Below are positions 22,838 through 31,983 of a stretch of DNA of 56,573 nt, piece after piece; the stretch's first letter is position 1, and each line of letters opens with the position of its first letter. The notes below the pieces were generated by a model. That model was not told the origin of the DNA, did no database searches, and saw nothing but the letters and a program-made list of their open reading frames with translations. The stretch spans positions 1 through 56,573 of the forward strand of contig JAPOIM010000019.1 of the NCBI GenBank assembly GCA_029978905.1, given 5' to 3'. The stretch is from Planctomycetota bacterium (GTDB lineage Bacteria; Planctomycetota; Planctomycetia; Pirellulales; UBA1268). Both the position numbers and the translations under genes were made by a program.

Positions 22838-23812
22838 CTACTCTCTGCGGCTTTGGGCCCCTGTCCGCCAGGCTGGGAGCCAGTGAGGTGTGCCCTTCCA
22901 TTGCATCCAGACATTGGCGGCCAGAATCAGACTGCCTCCGCCAATCAATGTGAGCGTTGCGACCTCGTTGTCATACGAGATACCTGCCCAGGTTGCCAAC
23001 ATCGCCGGCAGGAAGAGGGCGTAGAACGCCGCGAACACAGGCTCTGAGGTGTAGATCAGGCCGGCTTCCGTGGCGGGCACATGCCGCTGCCAGGTGTTCA
23101 TCAGCAGGAAGGCACCGATGGTGCAAAAAAGTGCGAGGCTCGAAATCATCGCAACGGCGGGCCACGACGCTCCGGCGGTGACCAGAGCGTGAGAGGATGG
23201 AGCGGTGATCCAGGCGACGGGGAGGGCGAGCACCGCGATTCCTACGCACATCATGAGGGTCACCGGGCGACCACGGTTGCCGGCGTATTTCGGTTTTTCG
23301 AGTGTCAGGATCTGTCCGGTGAAAAACACAGCCGAGAGCAGCGTTTCCAACTCGCCACGCCCCATCGTGAGGCTCCCTGGTCGAATCCCCGAAAGGACGG
23401 CGACGCCGGTCACCACGAGGAATGTCGCTCCGAGGACTCGCCCCGAGGGCGCCTGCTTGGTGCGGAACGCGGCCCAGAGTGGCAGAAGCACGCAGTAGGC
23501 TTGGGTGAGAAAAGCTGAGGTCGACGCATCGGTGTAGGTCAGACCATCGGTCTGGATGCCCATGCCGATCCCACCCCAGGCCGCGAGTTCGAGTCCTTGC
23601 CGCACCTCTTTCCGTGTGGGCCGCGGGAGGTGCAGCATGAATGGAGCGAGCAGCAGCGCCGCCGTGGCGAACCGCGCCATCTGAATCCAGGCGGCCAGAA
23701 ACCAACTCGATGCCTCAGGCACGCGCATCGCTTGCTCAAGCTGGAGTGCCTTGAGCACAGGGAAACTCAGGCCCCAGAAGGCGCAGGTCGCAATCAGGGC
23801 AAACACTGCCAT
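22838..23812 (-). CDS. EamA/DMT-family transporter
   Basis: 324 residues with about ten membrane helices arranged as two EamA repeats (N-terminal ALIATCAFWGLSFPVLKAL; second repeat from SHALVTAGASWPAVAMIS). The C-terminal repeat has FCTIGAFLLMNTWQRHVPATEAGLIYTSEPVFAAFYAL, which is the typical EamA signature around the last helices. Members of this superfamily move metabolites such as amino acids or sugars out of the cell; the substrate is unknown. It is nine bases upstream of the DevC-type permease, so it may be in the same transcript, although the two are functionally separate families. Confidence 0.86.
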   Translation of the reverse strand: MAVFALIATCAFWGLSFPVLKALQLEQAMRVPEASSWFLAAWIQMARFATAALLLAPFMLHLPRPTRKEVRQGLELAAWGGIGMGIQTDGLTYTDASTSAFLTQAYCVLLPLWAAFRTKQAPSGRVLGATFLVVTGVAVLSGIRPGSLTMGRGELETLLSAVFFTGQILTLEKPKYAGNRGRPVTLMMCVGIAVLALPVAWITAPSSHALVTAGASWPAVAMISSLALFCTIGAFLLMNTWQRHVPATEAGLIYTSEPVFAAFYALFLPAMLATWAGISYDNEVATLTLIGGGSLILAANVWMQWKGTPHWLPAWRTGAQSRRE

Positions 23813-23867
23813 CAGGAGGGGGTCCGAGAGGATTGCGAGTGCCTGTCGCGTGCAGGGATCTCGATCA

Positions 23868-25115
23868 CTACTGACCGAGGTCCAGCTTTCGCCATTTCTT
23901 CGCGGCCTTCACCTTCTCGGCAAGCTCTGGAGAGACATCCCCATTCTTGAACACGAGGGTTTCGAGCGTGTCGATACCGAGGATCATCTCCAGGGCTTCC
24001 GGCGAACAGCCGGTTTCGCGAATCGAAAGTTCCTTGAGCTTGGGAAGGCTGGCGATCACATCCACCGATGCGTTGGTCATCCGCGGCAGGCTCCAGATGT
24101 CGAGCACGGCCAGTTCCTTCGCGTCGGCAAGGCTCGCCAATCCCTCATCGCCCACGCTGGTGAGTTCGTGGAGGTAGAGTCGTCGCAGTTTCGGCATGGT
24201 GGGAATCGCCGGCATGGCGTCGTCGCTGACTTCCGGCAGGTCGCGGAGCGTGAGCCGGTCGAGTTGCGGCATGCCGCTGAGGGCGAGCACGCCCTCGGTG
24301 CCAAAGCCTTGGCAGCGGAAGATTTCGAGCGAGGTGAGGTTTTCCAGGCTGCGGAGTTGGGCGCCGCAGTTGCTCGAAACCGCGAAGTCTTGCATCAGGA
24401 GGGCCCGCAGCGAGGTGCTCTGCGCGAGGCCTTCAATGCCACCATCGTTGACGACCGTGCTGCGGTGCTTGAAGCCGGAGAGTTTGGGAAGCTGCCCGAC
24501 CACCTTGAGCGTCATGTCGCCCACCTCCATGTTGCCGCGCAGGTCGAGTGCCTGGAGTTCCTGGAGGCTGGAGAGGCGACGGCAGTGGAGATCGTTGAAG
24601 CGATTCTGCAGGAGCGTGAGTTTTTCAAGCTTTGTGAGCGTGCAGACCGGTCGCATGGCGCGGCCGGTGAGGTTCGTGTTGCTTGAGAGGTCGAGTTCGC
24701 GAAGGTTGGGGAAGGCTTCGGCGAAGATTTCAACGGCTGCGTCGGTGATCCCGCTGTTGGTGACGGCGAGCACTTCGAGGTCGCCGAGTTCGGTCAGCGA
24801 AGCCGCCATCTCATCGTTGAACTCGCGGCAGTTGAGAATTTGCAACGACTTCAGGCTGGGAAGCGACGCAAACAGGGCGACGTCGTCTGCAGTGACGTTT
24901 GAGCCATCGTTCACCGCGATCGCGGTGACCTCGCCGGTGTCCTGGTTGACGACGCAGCTGGCAGCGTTGCCGAGCGCTTCGATCCGTTCCACGGCGGCGG
25001 TATCGGCGGGGCCTGCCGCGGCGGGGCGGCTGGTGATGGCAGCACAGCCGACGACGAGTGCCGCAGTCGTGAGCGACATCCAACCTGTCTGACGAAACGC
25101 GGCAAGGAACCCAGT
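23868..25115 (-). CDS. Secreted leucine-rich-repeat protein
   Basis: About 415 residues. Start GTG 25115 is preferred because GAGGAG sits eight bases upstream; a GTG at 25127 is also open. The signal peptide (TTAALVVGCAAITSRPAAA) is followed by about twelve leucine-rich repeats of 22-26 residues such as LPSLKSLQILNCREFND, LGDLEVLAVTNSGITD, FPNLRELDLSSNTNLTG and MPKLRRLYLHELTSVGD. The D/N-S-x-I-T-D pattern is the cysteine-free GALA/planctomycete LRR type. It probably forms a curved binding surface in the periplasm or outside. No enzymatic domain. Confidence 0.85.
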   Translation of the reverse strand, partial: TGFLAAFRQTGWMSLTTAALVVGCAAITSRPAAAGPADTAAVERIEALGNAASCVVNQDTGEVTAIAVNDGSNVTADDVALFASLPSLKSLQILNCREFNDEMAASLTELGDLEVLAVTNSGITDAAVEIFAEAFPNLRELDLSSNTNLTGRAMRPVCTLTKLEKLTLLQNRFNDLHCRRLSSLQELQALDLRGNMEVGDMTLKVVGQLPKLSGFKHRSTVVNDGGIEGLAQSTSLRALLMQDFAVSSNCGAQLRSLENLTSLEIFRCQGFGTEGVLALSGMPQLDRLTLRDLPEVSDDAMPAIPTMPKLRRLYLHELTSVGDEGLASLADAKELAVLDIWSLPRMTNASVDVIASLPKLKELSIRETGCSPEALEMILGIDTLETLVFKNGDVSPELAEKVKAAKKWRKLDLGQ

Positions 25116-25185
25116 CACGATGCACACTCCTCGAAATAATACGAACCCACGATTCTCAACACATCAACAGGTGCGTCCCTGAAAC

Positions 25186-25236
25186 AGGGCACCGCCGGTG
25201 GAAAAACATCGTAACGACGTTTCCACCGGCGGCCCT
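25186..25236 (-). terminator. Strong hairpin after the Gfo/Idh/MocA gene
   Basis: Perfect 13-bp arms CCGCCGGTGGAAA (25192-25204) and TTTCCACCGGCGG (25220-25232), extended by AGGG/CCCT with a two-base bulge. It follows the stop codon at 25260 by 23 bp on the minus strand. The U-tract is weak, so termination may be imperfect, but the stem is exceptionally stable. Confidence 0.65.
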
Positions 25237-25259
25237 TGATTCTGCAGACTCAGTCTGGC

Positions 25260-26780
25260 TCAGTCGAGCCGGTAGCCTTCCGCGTAGGTTGGCTTGATGA
25301 GATCAGCCACATGGGGCGTCTTCAGCGACGCGAGGTTGGTCACTTTCAGGTTCTTGGCGTCCCACTCGACCTTCTCGCCCCACTCGCCCATCTCGCCATC
25401 GGCCCCACCCTCGGCAGCCGCCCAGACGGCGAGGTTGCCCAGCAGGATCGTCTCGGTGAGTGGGCCAGCCCGCTTGATGAAGTTGGAGTGGGCAATCATC
25501 GGGTCGCCGGCCTGCTTGGCACGGAAGAGCTCGAACATGTTGTTCACGTCGTTGCCCTTGCCGGTGTCTTCGGCCTTCTCGTAGTCGACCTTCCGCTTCT
25601 CCACGCCGCGGAGTTCGTAGACACCGCAATAGTCGTCGGAGCTGTAGAAGGCACCCTTTTCGCCCACGACCAACACGCCGCTGTCGGAGACATTTTCGAT
25701 GCCCCACTTCTGGAAAACTTCCATCGGGGGCTTGTTGCCCTTGCGGTCGTACCACCAGAACGGAATCGCGGGCCGTTCGCTCGTCTCGGGGAACTCGAAC
25801 TTGATGATCGAGCTGGCGGGGAAGCTGTCGAAGTCATGGCCAGTCGACTTGGCCTGCACCGAGATCGGATCTCGCAGGCCGCACGAGGCGAACGGCACCG
25901 TCAGCATGTGGCAGGCCATGTCGCCGAGGGCACCGGTGCCGAAGTCCCACCAGCCACGATGCTGGAAGGAGTGGTAGAGACCAGGCCAGTACTCACGCGG
26001 AGGCGCGACGCCGAGCCAGCTCTTCCAGTCGAGCCGCTCAAGAGCACGGGCGATTTCCTCAGCCTTGCCGCCGACGAGTTCGTCGACGATTTCCTTGATT
26101 TCAGCGGCGTCGGCGCCGTCACCTTCCTGCTCTTTCACCTCGGCGAGGGCCTGAGCGCGGTACATGTCGAGATCCATGCGACGGCCAGGGCCCTGGGCCC
26201 AGACCGGGCGATTCGACCAAGCGTAGACCTCCTGCAGCGTGCCAAGCACCCCAGACTGAATCTGGGCGATCGCTTCGCGTGAGGAATCGAGAGCCGTGCC
26301 CTGATTGCCCATCTGCGTGCAGACACCGGTTTCTTCGGCGACTTTCGCCAAGAGACGCGCTTCGTAGATCGTGCGGGTCAGCGGCTTCTGCGTGTAGCAG
26401 CTGATGCCCAGCCGCATGGCCGCGAGCGTCGCCGGGCCGTGCATGTGGTCGGGGGTGCTGACCGTGCAGATGTCGATGTCCTTACCGTACTTGTCGAGCA
26501 TCTCGCGGTAGTCGGTGAACTGCTCGGCGTTCTTAAACTTCTCGCCGCGGCCCTTGCTTTCGAGCGTGTTGCGGTCGACGTCGCAGATGGCGAGCACGTT
26601 GCCAAACTGAGCGGCGTTTTCGGAGTCACTGCCCCCCTTGCCGCCGACGCCGATCGAAGCGACGTTCATCTGCTCGATGGCCGAGTTGCTCCAGGCTGGG
26701 CGACTGCCAGCTGCCACGAAATAGCCGATGCCGGCTGCCGAACCCGTACCTAGAAAACCGCGACGCGTCGTTGACGCCAT
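25260..26780 (-). CDS. Tat-exported Gfo/Idh/MocA family oxidoreductase
   Basis: About 506 residues from ATG 26780, chosen because AGGAG lies eight bases before it. The N-terminus STTRRGFLGTGSAAGIGY is a twin-arginine signal. The Rossmann part has VASIGVGGKGGSDSENAAQF, AICDVDRNTLESKG, CTVSTPDHMHGPATLAAMR and CYTQKPLTRTIYEARLLA, with the EKP-like KP in place. The second domain has a long insert around SWLGVAPPREYWPGLYHSFQHRGWWDFGTGALGDMACHM. These enzymes oxidise or reduce sugars and polyols with NAD(P); exported, cofactor-retaining members occur in planctomycetes. Substrate is unknown. Its divergent neighbour is a TIM-barrel isomerase, a frequent pairing in sugar catabolism. Confidence 0.9.
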   Translation of the reverse strand: MASTTRRGFLGTGSAAGIGYFVAAGSRPAWSNSAIEQMNVASIGVGGKGGSDSENAAQFGNVLAICDVDRNTLESKGRGEKFKNAEQFTDYREMLDKYGKDIDICTVSTPDHMHGPATLAAMRLGISCYTQKPLTRTIYEARLLAKVAEETGVCTQMGNQGTALDSSREAIAQIQSGVLGTLQEVYAWSNRPVWAQGPGRRMDLDMYRAQALAEVKEQEGDGADAAEIKEIVDELVGGKAEEIARALERLDWKSWLGVAPPREYWPGLYHSFQHRGWWDFGTGALGDMACHMLTVPFASCGLRDPISVQAKSTGHDFDSFPASSIIKFEFPETSERPAIPFWWYDRKGNKPPMEVFQKWGIENVSDSGVLVVGEKGAFYSSDDYCGVYELRGVEKRKVDYEKAEDTGKGNDVNNMFELFRAKQAGDPMIAHSNFIKRAGPLTETILLGNLAVWAAAEGGADGEMGEWGEKVEWDAKNLKVTNLASLKTPHVADLIKPTYAEGYRLD

Positions 26781-26959
26781 GGCCTGCTCCTCTTGCTCTT
26801 TGTGTCTTGTGTTCCCGACCGCGCAACCCCGTTCGTCAAGCGCGAGTCCGGGAAATATACTCCAAGCCTGATGGGGATGCGAACCGACGTCCACGGCTGA
26901 ATAAAACTCGTACGTCGGTCGCTGCTGAAGATCCTTTCGCGTTCACTCGGGAATCACTC

Positions 26960-27895
26960 ATGGCCACCGCCTTCACGCGTCGTCACCTCTTCTCCGCAAC
27001 GGCCGCGGCAACTGCGGCAGGGATGGCGTCGCAAACGTCTGCTGAAGAAGTCACTGGGGCCTTGCCGCTGCCCCCCGAGCCTGAGCGGGGGCTGCTCTTT
27101 TCGTGCAAGTACGGCATGACGCAGGGCGATTCCCTCGAGGCCAGGCTTTTGTCGGCGAAAGACGCGGGCATGGATGGGGTCGACTTCGATGCGGCGGCGT
27201 CGGTCACGCCTGAACAGCTGCGAGACGCGGCCGCCAAGACGGGTGTGTTTATTCACAACGCCATCAATCACGCCCACTGGGGGAAAACGCTCACCAGCGC
27301 CGATGAGGCTGTGCGAGCCGAAGCTCTCGCCAACCTGAAGCACTGCATTCGCGTGTCGCATGCAGCGGGTGGGAGCGGTGTGTTGATCGTCGTGGGAGTG
27401 AATGGCGACGGGCCTGAGGGTCCAGACCGCGCTCGCGAAGAGATCTCCAAGGCGATTCCCCTGGCCTCGGCCCTCGGGCAGCGGATCCTTTTTGAGAATG
27501 TCTGGAACGGGATGTTCTACGAAGACGATGGGCCTCGTACGCAGTCCGTGCAGGCGCTTGCCGACTACATCGACAGTTTTCACAGCCCGTGGGTGGGGTC
27601 GTTCTTCGATCTTGGCAACCATGCCCGCTACGGTGACGTCGCCGAGTGGATTCGCGTGCTTGGGCCGCGGATCGTGAAGCTTGATATCAAGGGCTATTCC
27701 AACGCCAAGGCCGACGCCGAGGGCAAGTGGAAGGGCTTTGTGGAAATCACGGACGGCGACATTGATTGGGCGAGCGTGCGGAAGGCGCTTGCCGAGATCG
27801 GTTTCAGTGGTTGGGTGTCGGCGGAGGTCGGCGGTGGCGACACCGCCCGGCTCAAGGTCGTGCTCGACCAGATGAAGGAAGCCCTGCTGGGGTAG
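26960..27895 (+). CDS. Tat-exported TIM-barrel sugar-phosphate isomerase/epimerase
   Basis: 311 residues from ATG 26960 (MATAFTRRHLFSATAAATAAG): an RRHLF twin-arginine signal. The mature part is an AP-endonuclease-2/xylose-isomerase-like barrel: GDSLEARLLSAKDAGMDGVDFD, FIHNAINHAHWGKTL, VLIVVGVNGDGP, ILFENVWNGMFY and WVGSFFDLGNHARYGDVAEWIRVLG, which place the metal-binding Glu/Asp/His. It ends with KLDIKGY and WVSAEVGGGD, also typical. It lies 179 bp from the divergent oxidoreductase at 26780, and both are exported, so they may act on the same sugar. Substrate unknown. Confidence 0.85.
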   Translation: MATAFTRRHLFSATAAATAAGMASQTSAEEVTGALPLPPEPERGLLFSCKYGMTQGDSLEARLLSAKDAGMDGVDFDAAASVTPEQLRDAAAKTGVFIHNAINHAHWGKTLTSADEAVRAEALANLKHCIRVSHAAGGSGVLIVVGVNGDGPEGPDRAREEISKAIPLASALGQRILFENVWNGMFYEDDGPRTQSVQALADYIDSFHSPWVGSFFDLGNHARYGDVAEWIRVLGPRIVKLDIKGYSNAKADAEGKWKGFVEITDGDIDWASVRKALAEIGFSGWVSAEVGGGDTARLKVVLDQMKEALLG

Positions 27896-27930
27896 TTGTT
27901 CGTTTCCCTGCGGTTGCTGGCTTTGGGGGT

Positions 27931-27983
27931 GGCAATAGTCTCGTCGCTGCACACGCTCCTCGAGCATTCGCCGACCCCCTCGC
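27931..27983. repeat. Dispersed intergenic repeat, copy B
   Basis: GGCAATAGTCTCGTCGC at 27931-27947, then after 5 bp ACGCTCCTCGAGCATTCGCC with GACCCCCTCGC to 27983. It matches copy A at 16977-17041 in both blocks, with three substitutions and a shorter spacer. It is 36 bp after the epimerase stop and 48 bp before the next start on the same strand, so it is not simply a convergent terminator. Confidence 0.6.
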
Positions 27984-28030
27984 CTCCCTCTCCTCGTTCA
28001 CACCACCATGTTTCTTGAAAGGGCTCATTC

Positions 28031-29365
28031 ATGAACACGTCTCGCCTGCTCGTTGCAGGTTTTCTCGCCATCGTCGTTGGCAGTCAGCAGATCGCTCGCG
28101 TGGTGGCCGAGACCGCTCGCTGGCCGCAGTGGCGAGGAGCCGATGGGCACGGCATTGCGGACGGGCAGTCGCTGCCGGCGCACTGGTCGAAGAGTGAGAA
28201 TGTGCTCTGGCGAACGCCCTTGCCGGGCCGGGCCGGGGCCACGCCCTGCATCTGGGATGACCGCATGTATCTGACCAGCAACGAAGGTGACGACCTCGTG
28301 CTCCTCTGCGTGGATCGCGAGGATGGGAAAATCCGATGGAAGCAGACGGTCGCCACGGGCAACCAAGACGCCCGCAGCGGTGAAGGGAACTCCGCGAGCC
28401 CGTCACCGTCGACCGACGGTGAGCACGTGTGGGCCTTCTTTGGAACCGGGATCCTCGCCTGCTACACGAAGGATGGCGACGAGGTCTGGAAGTTCAATGT
28501 GGGGGATCGCTTCGGCAAGCTCGATATCCAGTTCGGCATGACAAGCACGCCGGTGCTTGATGGCGACGCGCTCTACCTGCAGCTGCTGCACGGCCCGATG
28601 CGGCTCGACGACCAGACCCGCATCGGCAAGGTGATCCGCCTCGACAAAAAGACCGGAAAGACCGTGTGGGAGGTCGATCGCATCACCGACGCTCAGTTCG
28701 AGTGCAAGCACTCGTATGCTTCTCCATTCCTCTATCGAGACGGCGATCGCGAGTTTCTGATCGTGCACGGTGCGGACTGCATCACCGGCCATGCCCTCGA
28801 CAACGGTCGTGAACTGTGGCGGTTTGGCGGGCTCAACGGACCCAACGACCTCAATCCCCAGCAGCACGACGGCACGTTTCGGTTTGTTGCGTCGCCCGGA
28901 TTTGCCCCTGGCACGATCGTGGTGCCAACTGCCAAGGCGGGCCCCACGGTATGCCTGAACGTCAACCCGGACCTGCAGGGAGACTGCACCGGTAAGTCGT
29001 CGGTGGTGCGGTGGGTGTTGCCCACGACACCCGATGTGAGCATCCCGCTGATCGCCGATGGACTGGTCTACCTGCTGCAGAAGGATGGCAAGCTGCAGTG
29101 TGTGGAGCTCGAGTCGGGCAAGGAGATCTATCTGGAGCGGACGCACACCGGTCAACACCGCACCAGCCCGCTGCTCGCCGATGGCCGCCTCTACTTCGGA
29201 TCGAATGATGGTTGGGTGTCGATCGTGAAGGCGGGCCGCGACTTCGACTTGATTGAGTCGGTGGACCTGGGCGAGCAGGTCTCGTCGTCGCCGATCGCAG
29301 TCGACAACACGCTCTACATCCGCTCATCGGATGCCCTGTACGCGATTGGTTCGTCAGGCAAGTGA
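28031..29365 (+). CDS. PQQ-like beta-propeller repeat protein, exported
   Basis: 444 residues from ATG 28031, preceded by AAGGG. An N-terminal signal peptide (LLVAGFLAIVVGSQQIARVVA) is followed by WPQWRGADGHGIADGQSLPAHWSKSENVLWRTPLPGRA, the opening of outer-membrane-protein-assembly/PQQ-type propellers. Blades carry YLTSNEGDDLVLLCVDREDGKIRW, VIRLDKKTGKTVWEVDR and LQCVELESGKEIYLERTHTG: the WxxxL...D..TG.xxW pattern. No PQQ-ligand set is obvious, so it may be a structural or binding propeller rather than a dehydrogenase. It follows the epimerase by 135 bp on the same strand. Common in planctomycete secreted proteomes. Confidence 0.87.
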   Translation: MNTSRLLVAGFLAIVVGSQQIARVVAETARWPQWRGADGHGIADGQSLPAHWSKSENVLWRTPLPGRAGATPCIWDDRMYLTSNEGDDLVLLCVDREDGKIRWKQTVATGNQDARSGEGNSASPSPSTDGEHVWAFFGTGILACYTKDGDEVWKFNVGDRFGKLDIQFGMTSTPVLDGDALYLQLLHGPMRLDDQTRIGKVIRLDKKTGKTVWEVDRITDAQFECKHSYASPFLYRDGDREFLIVHGADCITGHALDNGRELWRFGGLNGPNDLNPQQHDGTFRFVASPGFAPGTIVVPTAKAGPTVCLNVNPDLQGDCTGKSSVVRWVLPTTPDVSIPLIADGLVYLLQKDGKLQCVELESGKEIYLERTHTGQHRTSPLLADGRLYFGSNDGWVSIVKAGRDFDLIESVDLGEQVSSSPIAVDNTLYIRSSDALYAIGSSGK

Positions 29366-29393
29366 GTGAGCGGTCAGGAGGAGAGCGTGCGCC

Positions 29394-30680
29394 TCAGTCA
29401 ACTGAGAAACTGTAGGAGCCGTCGTCGGACTTAAAGATCCGGACGAGCGGCTGCTGCGGTCGGTTGCTCCCTTTGTCGCCTTGAACAGTCAGCACATCGC
29501 CGTCGATCACCTCTCCCCCGTTGCGGGTCAGGAATGGGGCGATCGTGTCGCGGTCGATGTCACCTCGCACCGAGCGCACCGAACCGTCGGTAAAGCCTAC
29601 GAGTCCGATCTTTTTGTCGGCGGTGGCAGCGGGATGGTTTGCGCCGATGCCGCCCGCCTTCCCCACGCCGGGAAAGGCGTCGTCAAAGACGATGTCTTCA
29701 GGTTTGGCCCAGGGGATGTTTCGGTCAGCATCCACCGTCGCAAACATGATCGTGTTGGAGGTGCCGTCGGTCACGTCGCGAAAATGGATCTTGTCGCGGC
29801 CGAGGCAGGCGGGAAAGTCGTCGGGCGAGGTCATCTTCACGAGGTCAGGCGGAAAAACCGTGTTCGTACCCACGATGGCTGCGTAGCTGGTGATGGCGTC
29901 GTTGCCTTCGACGGCAGGATCCCGGAAGACCTCGAGCACGGTCTCGCTGACTTTCCGATTGGCAGGGGCGTTCCACGGCTGCGAGAAGTCGTACTGGTTG
30001 TAGAGCGCCGCTTGTTCAAGGTAGGGCAGCAGCAGCACCCGCCAGGAGTGCCAGGGTTTTCCGTCGGGCCCGTAGATCACCGCCGGCGGGAAGCGATTGT
30101 GCACGTCGGCGAAGTTGTGAAACGCAATTGCAAGCTGCTTCATGTTGTTTGACGATTGTGCACGGCGTGCCGCGGCGCGGGCGGCCTGCACGGCGCCCAA
30201 GAGACCCTCGTTGCCTGCGGCGCTTGTGGTCATCACATCCGGCAGTGCCTGGATCTGTTTGGTGGTGGCGGGTGCCATGTTTTCAGGCGATCCCATCTCG
30301 CCTGCGAATGGTCGCCAGATGACGGCGGGTCCGCGGCGGATCGCGGCGGCAGCACCTTCGCCGTAGGACACGAGAAGCTTGCCGCCATCGAGGATTTCCA
30401 CGACCTCCAGGCGGACAAGCGTGTCAAACGGCCCTCGTCCCGACGAGGAGAGCATGGCCACGCTCATGCCTTCGGAGGCGGTCATGAAAAAACCGGGCTG
30501 CTGCGACGTCACAATGGCGGTGCGGGCGTCACGATCGACTTGGTCGATCGTGTGTGTGGGATCCCGGAAGAATGGAAGGCTCATTTCCACACGGTCCGCG
30601 CTTCGGGCCACCGAGAGTGGGCCCGCCGCGATGGTCGCAACGAGGAGCAGAACGCGACGGGATGCAGGGAGTCGCCACAT
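29394..30680 (-). CDS. DUF1559 domain-containing protein, exported
   Basis: About 428 residues from ATG 30680 (MWRLPASRRVLLLVATIAAG), a plain signal peptide; an upstream start at 30779 lacks any signal-like reason. The DUF1559 module is clear: AARRAQSSNNMKQLAIAFHNFADVHNRFPPAV, GPDGKPWHSWRVLLLPYLEQAALYNQYD, the DVTDGTSNTIMFATVDA stretch and GLVGFTDGSVRSV. Classical DUF1559 proteins start with a type-IV-pilin-like prepilin leader and helix; here that part is replaced by a secretory signal and a ~180-residue beta-rich domain. Function in the family is unknown. It is convergent with the propeller gene and divergent from the Gfo/Idh/MocA gene. Confidence 0.83.
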   Translation of the reverse strand: MWRLPASRRVLLLVATIAAGPLSVARSADRVEMSLPFFRDPTHTIDQVDRDARTAIVTSQQPGFFMTASEGMSVAMLSSSGRGPFDTLVRLEVVEILDGGKLLVSYGEGAAAAIRRGPAVIWRPFAGEMGSPENMAPATTKQIQALPDVMTTSAAGNEGLLGAVQAARAAARRAQSSNNMKQLAIAFHNFADVHNRFPPAVIYGPDGKPWHSWRVLLLPYLEQAALYNQYDFSQPWNAPANRKVSETVLEVFRDPAVEGNDAITSYAAIVGTNTVFPPDLVKMTSPDDFPACLGRDKIHFRDVTDGTSNTIMFATVDADRNIPWAKPEDIVFDDAFPGVGKAGGIGANHPAATADKKIGLVGFTDGSVRSVRGDIDRDTIAPFLTRNGGEVIDGDVLTVQGDKGSNRPQQPLVRIFKSDDGSYSFSVD

Positions 30681-30902
30681 AATCGACCTCACGGATGGGA
30701 ACGGGAGAGGTGCGGGAAAAGAATGCCAGGCATTGTGGGGCGGCACGGCGGCCGTTTCCAGTGCGCCGGGTCCGTCCACTACACTGCACAGATGGGAAGG
30801 GGACCTTCGGTGACAACCTCTTCCGGTGTGTCAGTTGTTTTTTATTTTGATCGCGGCTGGGAGCCCCCAGCTTCGTGCGCCTTGTAGGAGTGGAACGGCA
30901 CC

Positions 30903-31982
30903 ATGCACTCGCCCGTGAAGATTCTCGTCGTTGGCTGTGGACACATGGGCATTTCGCACGCCAAGGCTTACCACGCCATGCCGGGCTTCGAGATCGTGGG
31001 GATCGTGGCGCGGGGAGAAGCGTCTCGGAAAAACCTGCTTGAAGCCGTTGGGGCCGACTATCCACAGTTCTCGGACTACCGCGAGGCTCTCGCCGCCACG
31101 AAGCCGGATGCGGTTTCGATCAACACGTATCCCGACACGCATGCCGAGTATGCGATCGCCGCTTTCGAGGCGGGCTGCCACGTGTTTCTGGAGAAGCCGA
31201 TTGCCGTCACGATCGCTGACGCCGAGCGGGTGGTGGCGGCTGCCAACAAGGCGGGCAAGAAACTCGTGATTGGCTACATCCTGCGGGTGCACCCCACGTG
31301 GATGCGGTTCATTGAAGTGGCCCGCACCCTGGGTACGCCGCTGGTGATGCGGATGAACCTTAACCAGCAGTCGTCGGGGGACATGTGGGGCACACACAAG
31401 TCGCTCATGAACTCGATGTCGCCGATCGTCGACTGTGGCGTGCACTACGTCGACGTGATGTGCCAGATGACGCGGTCCAAGCCGATTCGCGTGTCGGCGA
31501 TTGGGGCCAGGCTTTCCGATGAGCTGGTACCCGGCATGTACAACTACGGCAACCTGCAGGTGACCTTCGCGGACGGCTCGGTCGGCTGGTACGAGGCTGG
31601 TTGGGGGCCGATGGTCAGCGAGACGGCGTACTTCGTGAAGGATGTGATCGGGCCGAAGGGGTCGGTGAGCATCAGTGGCGTCAAGGAAGGGGACGTGGCC
31701 ACGGATGACGTGAATGCGCATTCGCGGGCAGCGGCTCTCAAACTCCACCACGGCGAGCTTGCAGCCGACCTTTCATTTGCCAAGCCCGACGAGATTCTCG
31801 ACTGTGCGGATGAGCCGGATCACGACGGGCTCTGTCGGGCCGAGCAGGAGTTTTTCCTCGACGCGATCGAAAATGACCGCGACCTGTCGGAGCACATGGA
31901 TGACGCGATTTCGAGCCTGCGGATCGTGCTCGCGGCAGACGAGGCGTACCGGACGGGCACGACGGTCGCGCTGCCTGGTTAA
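30903..31982 (+). CDS. Gfo/Idh/MocA family oxidoreductase (cytoplasmic)
   Basis: 359 residues, ATG 30903. No signal peptide. NAD(P)-binding Rossmann fold: KILVVGCGHMGISHAKAY, FEIVGIVARGEASRKN, AVSINTYPDTHAEYAIAAFEAGCHVFLEKPIAVT with the EKP motif complete. The second domain has YILRVHPTWMRFIEVARTLG, SPIVDCGVHYVDVMCQMT (D..xxH catalytic pair) and a C-terminal EQEFFLDAIEND. It differs from the two exported paralogues in this window by lacking the Tat signal and the long insert. Likely acts on a sugar or inositol-like polyol; substrate not readable. AT-rich DNA at 30838-30850 may hold its promoter. Confidence 0.9.
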   Translation: MHSPVKILVVGCGHMGISHAKAYHAMPGFEIVGIVARGEASRKNLLEAVGADYPQFSDYREALAATKPDAVSINTYPDTHAEYAIAAFEAGCHVFLEKPIAVTIADAERVVAAANKAGKKLVIGYILRVHPTWMRFIEVARTLGTPLVMRMNLNQQSSGDMWGTHKSLMNSMSPIVDCGVHYVDVMCQMTRSKPIRVSAIGARLSDELVPGMYNYGNLQVTFADGSVGWYEAGWGPMVSETAYFVKDVIGPKGSVSISGVKEGDVATDDVNAHSRAAALKLHHGELAADLSFAKPDEILDCADEPDHDGLCRAEQEFFLDAIENDRDLSEHMDDAISSLRIVLAADEAYRTGTTVALPG

Positions 31983-31983
31983 C

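Noticed and set aside
26954..27967. 337-codon minus-strand open frame
   Set aside because: Antisense to the Tat-exported barrel enzyme; no family features.
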